From Pseudanabaena sp. 'Roaring Creek' (lineage in GTDB: Bacteria > Cyanobacteriota > Cyanobacteriia > Pseudanabaenales > Pseudanabaenaceae): a DNA stretch of 36,391 nt. Positions 32,566 to 36,391 of this stretch are shown piece by piece. Both the position numbers and the translations under genes were made by a program. Numbering within the stretch: position 1 is the stretch's first letter; every line of letters starts with the position of its first letter. Under the pieces are notes generated by a model. It saw only the letters and a list, made by a program, of their open reading frames with translations, was not told where the DNA came from and made no database searches. The stretch covers positions 1-36,391 of the forward strand of contig NZ_LIRE01000241.1 of NCBI RefSeq assembly GCF_001402795.1, written 5' to 3'.

Positions 32566-32599
32566 TGAAATCTAGCCATTGAAACCTAGCCATTGATTA
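32559..32599 (-). repeat. Triplicated 14-bp start-codon segment of cytM
   Basis: On the minus strand CAATGGCTAGGTTT-like units occur three times in a row. The innermost ATG (32563-32565) starts the CytM frame; ATGs at 32577-32579 and 32591-32593 are in other frames and lead to stops after about 11 codons. Confidence 0.85.
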
Positions 32600-32784
32600 G
32601 CTAAAACTTTTATTTCGTTTAGAATGCGGAAAGTATTAATAGCTTAAGTATTAATAACATATCTTAAAGAAAGTATAAGTAATCGGGTCATGTTCAGAAA
32701 TTAAATAAAGCCTAAATTTAATTCTACTACCATGCCTCATTCTATGCCCCATTCTAGGATTTGGTGAGGCGATCGCCCATATCC

Positions 32785-32817
32785 ATCGGTCATTAATCGG
32801 TCATTAATCGGTTATAA
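32785..32817. repeat. Three 11-bp direct repeats between cytM and hemE
   Basis: ATCGGTCATTA occurs twice in a row and is followed by ATCGGTTATAA. It lies about 120 bases before the hemE start in the shared promoter region of the divergent cytM and hemE genes. Apart from these and the cytM repeats, the stretch 32566-32934 shows nothing I can name. Confidence 0.85.
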
Positions 32818-32934
32818 ACTGGTCAAAATAACGCCTTAGTCGGTTGGTCAAAGCGTTAGTGTCTGGTACTCGACGTTCTATAATTCAAAAGCACAAATAA
32901 TAAAAACGTTTAAAAACAAAGGAAAGAGTTGATT

Positions 32935-33972
32935 ATGGGAGGAAACGATCGCTTGCTAAGGGCAGCAAGAGGTGAAGTACTGGATCGTCCACCAGTATGG
33001 ATGATGCGCCAAGCAGGAAGATACATGAAGGTGTATCGTGATTTGCGCGATAAATATCCCACATTTAGAGAGCGATCGGAAATTGCCGAACTCGCCGCCG
33101 AAATTTCTTTGCAACCGTTTCGCGCTTTTCAGCCCGATGGCGTGATCATGTTTTCCGATATCCTCACTCCACTTACAGGCATCGGTATTAACTTCGATAT
33201 CGTCGAAAGTCGAGGTCCAATTATCGAGTCCCCAATTCGTACTCAAGCACAAGTTGATGCGCTGACTGAGTTCGATCCCGATACCGCCGTGCCCTTTATT
33301 CGCAAGATATTAAGCGCGATTAAAGATGAGGTCAAAGATCAGGCGACAATTCTTGGTTTTGTGGGAGCCCCTTGGACATTAGCGGCGTATTCCATTGAAG
33401 GTAAAGGTTCTAAGGACTATGCCACGATCAAGGCTATGGCTTATAAGGAGCCAGCGATCGTCCATAGCTTTTTGACCAAGATTGCCGAAATGATCGGTAC
33501 TTATGTCATCCACCAGATTGAGTGTGGCGCTCAAGTGGTGCAGATGTTTGATTCTTGGGCTGGGCATCTTTGTCCCACGGATTATAAAACCTTTGCGCTT
33601 CCCTATCAAAAGATGGTTGTGGATAAGGTTAAGGCAAAATATCCCAACACGCCACTGATCCTCTATATTAGCGGCAGTGCAGGAGTGCTCGACCTCATGC
33701 CAAAATCGGGTGTGGATATTGTCAGTGTTGACTGGACAGTAGATCTTGCTGATGCACGCGATCGCATTGGTCATGACATTCCCGTCCAAGGAAACCTCGA
33801 TCCCTGCGTTCTTTTTGCCGATCAAAGTTACATCCGCGAGCGCATTTTAGAAGTAGTCGCGAAGGCTGGTAATAAGGGGCATATCATGAACCTCGGACAT
33901 GGCATTCTCTCCACTACACCAGAAGACAATGCCAGATTTTTCTTTGAGACTGTTAAAGGGCTGGGTTCTTAA
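32935..33972 (+). CDS. hemE: Uroporphyrinogen decarboxylase
   Basis: HemE converts uroporphyrinogen III to coproporphyrinogen III in haem and chlorophyll synthesis. The signature [18 protein letters not shown] lies near the N-terminus; [36 protein letters not shown] and [11 protein letters not shown] follow, and [16 protein letters not shown] is near the end. The longer frame opens with TTG at 32929, but AGGAAAGAG upstream is better placed for ATG 32935 (MGGNDRLL). Length is normal at 345 residues. Confidence 0.96.
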   Translation: MGGNDRLLRAARGEVLDRPPVWMMRQAGRYMKVYRDLRDKYPTFRERSEIAELAAEISLQPFRAFQPDGVIMFSDILTPLTGIGINFDIVESRGPIIESPIRTQAQVDALTEFDPDTAVPFIRKILSAIKDEVKDQATILGFVGAPWTLAAYSIEGKGSKDYATIKAMAYKEPAIVHSFLTKIAEMIGTYVIHQIECGAQVVQMFDSWAGHLCPTDYKTFALPYQKMVVDKVKAKYPNTPLILYISGSAGVLDLMPKSGVDIVSVDWTVDLADARDRIGHDIPVQGNLDPCVLFADQSYIRERILEVVAKAGNKGHIMNLGHGILSTTPEDNARFFFETVKGLGS

Positions 33973-34005
33973 TTATCCCTCCTTCTTCAAGTCTCGGCAT
34001 ATAAC

Positions 34006-34048
34006 CCCAAAGATGAATGGCGGCGCTTCGCGCCGCCATTCATCTTTG
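34006..34048. terminator. Family A palindrome acting as hemE terminator
   Basis: CAAAGATGAATGGCGGCGC and GCGCCGCCATTCATCTTTG pair perfectly around TTC, followed by TTTTTTG. It lies 33 bases after the hemE stop, so this copy has the form of an intrinsic terminator. Confidence 0.88.
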
Positions 34049-34182
34049 TTTTTTGATTGGTGACTAATTTGCGCATCGCCCTAGTACAGTCTGTCCAAAC
34101 TACAGCCCAAGATGTTGATTGTGCTAAATTTTGCCGATGCCCTATACTTTCAATATAAATATGAACCTGTTGGGTTATTACA

Positions 34183-35586
34183 GTGCAAAAAAAGAGATTT
34201 GATAAGCCGCAATCTCACCCACATCCCAGGCAAACTAAAGTGCCCAAGCACTTAGCTCAAAATAATTCCAAATCTCTCAGAAAATTTCTCGTTTATGGGA
34301 GCGTGGCATTTGTGTCGGGAATATCAGGCGCATCTTTTGCTTTGGTTCTTGCAATCTCTCCATTCCGACATCCAGCATCGGTATTGCCTAACAGTTCCAA
34401 GAGTATTACTACAATTATCCCCACGCAGATAGAGCGACCAGTTAACATCCTCATCTTAGGTATAGATAACTCAGGGCATCCCCATCAGGGAGATTTTACC
34501 CCAGCCGAAGCACTATCGGGTAATAGTGACGCTATGTTACTGGTTCGCATTTTCCCCAAGACCCACAAAGTTAATATTTTGTCTATTCCGAGGGATACCC
34601 GTGCAGAAATACCGAATGTAGGATTTGATAAGGTTAATGCTGCTAACGTTTACGGGGGAATACCTTTGGCGGCAACCACGGTGAGTCAGCTATTAAGAAA
34701 TATTTCTATAGATCGCTATATCAGGGTAGATACTGAAGGATTTAGCAATATTGTTGACACCTTAGGAGGGTTAGAGATTAATATCCCGAAGTCGATGAAC
34801 TATGTAGACCACAGTCAAAATCTTAATATTCACTTTGTAGCTGGTAAGCAAACGCTTAACGGTCAACATTTACAGGAATATGTCAGATTTCGCCATGATG
34901 CTTTAGGTGATATTGGTAGAGTTCAAAGACAGCAAGAGGTGATCCAGTCCCTAATTCATAAGCTGATTCAACCCGATACCTTAGGCAAATTACAAGAGAT
35001 TCTTCAAATTGTACGGCAAAACCTTGATACGGACTTGTCTTTAGGAGAAATGATGGCTATCTACAATGTCATTAAAGACACTGATCGCCATGACCGAAAT
35101 ATGGTGATGCTTCCTGGGCGATTCAGTCAGGATAGTGAGTATGAATCTAGTTACTGGATTGAAAATACTCAAGCTGCTGATGCTATTTTAACGCGCTATT
35201 TTGATGTATCTATTCCTGATGGAGTCCCTCAAGACTCGCCACAATTTTCTAATCAGATTTCTAGTCAGAAAGTGCTGGGATCTACATCTATCCAAATAGC
35301 GATCGTGAATGCCACAGGTAGTTCTGGGATTGAGGAGAAAGCCATGCAGTTTTTTAAGAATAGTGGGTTTAGCAATGCCTATATAACAGATCGTGAAATT
35401 GATTCCTTTGGAGAATCTACAAATAAAACGCAAATTATTGCTCAGCAAGGCAATCCCGAAGTAGCTGAGATGGTGAAGCAAAAAATGGGGATCGGTCAAG
35501 TTCAGGTTGCATCTACTGGCGACTTATATTCTGATGTTACAGTGGTCATCAGGGAGGACTTTGCCGCCAAACTTAAAGGTAATTGA
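34183..35586 (+). CDS. LytR-CpsA-Psr (LCP) family protein
   Basis: LCP proteins move glycan polymers from a lipid carrier to the cell wall. This one (467 residues) has a cytoplasmic basic N-terminus, one membrane span LVYGSVAFVSGISGASFALV (about 35-54), then the LCP domain: PVNILILGIDNSG, SDAMLLVRIFPK, VNILSIPRDTRAEIP with its key arginine, and YVRFRHDALGDIGRVQRQQE. A LytR_C domain follows from about residue 370 (IQIAIVNATGSSGIEEKA). The start is GTG at 34183. It ends in TGA overlapping the possible TTG start of the next gene. Confidence 0.92.
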   Translation: MQKKRFDKPQSHPHPRQTKVPKHLAQNNSKSLRKFLVYGSVAFVSGISGASFALVLAISPFRHPASVLPNSSKSITTIIPTQIERPVNILILGIDNSGHPHQGDFTPAEALSGNSDAMLLVRIFPKTHKVNILSIPRDTRAEIPNVGFDKVNAANVYGGIPLAATTVSQLLRNISIDRYIRVDTEGFSNIVDTLGGLEINIPKSMNYVDHSQNLNIHFVAGKQTLNGQHLQEYVRFRHDALGDIGRVQRQQEVIQSLIHKLIQPDTLGKLQEILQIVRQNLDTDLSLGEMMAIYNVIKDTDRHDRNMVMLPGRFSQDSEYESSYWIENTQAADAILTRYFDVSIPDGVPQDSPQFSNQISSQKVLGSTSIQIAIVNATGSSGIEEKAMQFFKNSGFSNAYITDREIDSFGESTNKTQIIAQQGNPEVAEMVKQKMGIGQVQVASTGDLYSDVTVVIREDFAAKLKGN

Positions 35587-36290
35587 TTGTATTTCTTATG
35601 ATCTTTGATAAATTTCCAGTCATTCTCCTCTTAGCAATTGCTGCTAATTTAGATAATTTGGGAGTTGGCATTTCCTATGGAATGCAAAAGCGATATATCC
35701 CTACGGTTGCTAATTTAACGATCGCTTTAATTTCCACAGTACTTACTTTTTTGTCCATGATATTTGGACAGTGGTTAGAACATGTTTTGCCTATATGGGC
35801 TGCCAATGATTTTGGGGCGAGTATTATTATTGGGGTTGGTGTTTGGGTCTGCTGGGAGAGTTTAAACCGACCCTCTTATCAGATGATATGGCGTTTTTTA
35901 CGTTGTTCCCTTTTTCAAGTAAAAATCAAAAAAGTTTTTCACCGTCATCCCCAAAATAATTCTCTTCTTCATGAATCAGGGTTTGAAAACGAGATTTCTG
36001 CTTCAAATTTAAACTCGTCGGTTTGTTATGCTGCACCAATTCAACTATGGGAAACCATTTTCTTAAGTATTTCCCTTTCTCTGAATGCGATCGCTGGAGG
36101 ATTAGGTGCGAGTTTATCAGGATATAATCCCATTGTTACATCCTTAGCTATTGGTATATTCAGCTACATAACTGTAGCTTTAGGACAAAAACTGCCAAAA
36201 AAAATATTTAATAAATCCCTTGGTAAGTTTTCTCAGCAAATTTCAGGAATATTGCTTATTTTAATTGGTATTTACGAAATTGTTTTTTAA
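35583..36290 (+). CDS. MntP/YtaF-like membrane transporter
   Basis: The 235-residue protein has about six membrane segments in two halves separated by a polar loop (residues 100-145). LLLAIAANLDNLGVGISYGM in the first half and ISLSLNAIAGGLGASLSG in the second are the paired N/D-x-x-x-x-G motifs of the MntP/YtaF family, which exports manganese in some bacteria. In this family the second half is an inverted copy of the first. The substrate here is unproven. Start is uncertain: TTG at 35583 overlaps the LCP stop; ATG at 35598 is an alternative. It forms an operon with the LCP gene. Confidence 0.8.
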   Translation: MIVFLMIFDKFPVILLLAIAANLDNLGVGISYGMQKRYIPTVANLTIALISTVLTFLSMIFGQWLEHVLPIWAANDFGASIIIGVGVWVCWESLNRPSYQMIWRFLRCSLFQVKIKKVFHRHPQNNSLLHESGFENEISASNLNSSVCYAAPIQLWETIFLSISLSLNAIAGGLGASLSGYNPIVTSLAIGIFSYITVALGQKLPKKIFNKSLGKFSQQISGILLILIGIYEIVF

Positions 36291-36313
36291 AAGGGCCGGA
36301 GGGTTTTCAAGTT

Positions 36314-36391
36314 ATAGCTGTCGCCAAGTGTATTAGGACATAAACCCCAAGAATTGACTGTAGCTGTAAGAAATGGCTACGCCATTTCTTA
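36314..36391. repeat. Truncated family B element plus 25-bp palindrome at the window end
   Basis: TATAGCTGTCGCCAAGTG and CATAAACCCCAAGAATTGAC match the left half of the element at 31066-31181 almost base for base; the right half is missing after GACTG. The last 25 bases (36367-36391) repeat the palindrome at 22902-22926 exactly. Confidence 0.85.

Overview
The window looks like chromosomal DNA of a cyanobacterium. HIP1 octamers (GCGATCGC) are scattered throughout, and there are genes for proteins typical of cyanobacteria: a CytM-like cytochrome, a Psb32-type TPM protein, DUF3769 and DUF4079 proteins. A genus such as Pseudanabaena is my guess, not something the sequence proves.

Left part (1-12.9 kb) is accessory in character. 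It opens with the tail of a transposase, a methyltransferase, and a small unknown gene behind a cobalamin riboswitch (minus strand). A three-gene plus-strand cassette follows: a P-loop ATPase, a small helical protein, and a 1624-residue STAND NTPase with 14 nearly identical WD40 repeats. Next come two toxin-antitoxin pairs (the first toxin cut off by a repeat), a glutathione-dependent formaldehyde dehydrogenase gene with an in-frame stop, and a Uma2-type nuclease gene.

Middle part (12.9-23.5 kb) is core. It holds sodB, an exported MsrB, a DUF3769 outer-membrane-type protein, dnaN, and a gene-free kilobase with about eleven DnaA boxes beside an AT-rich stretch, the probable chromosomal origin. 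Psb32, a large acidic unknown protein and a DUF4079 membrane protein follow.

Right part (23.9-36.4 kb) holds a second, 1712-residue STAND-WD40 protein, related along its whole length to the first but with diverged repeats and a membrane segment. After it come a LuxR-type response regulator, tRNA-Lys(CUU), rph, cytM, hemE, an LCP-family cell-envelope protein and an MntP/YtaF-like transporter.

The intergenic spaces are packed with palindromic repeats of at least four families. In two of them the stems change sequence yet stay self-complementary, and one family keeps a fixed 105-bp length. The most interesting leads are the STAND cassette with its paralog, the riboswitch-controlled unknown gene, the palindrome families, and a mobile 119-bp repeat that supplies the 3' ends of two genes.
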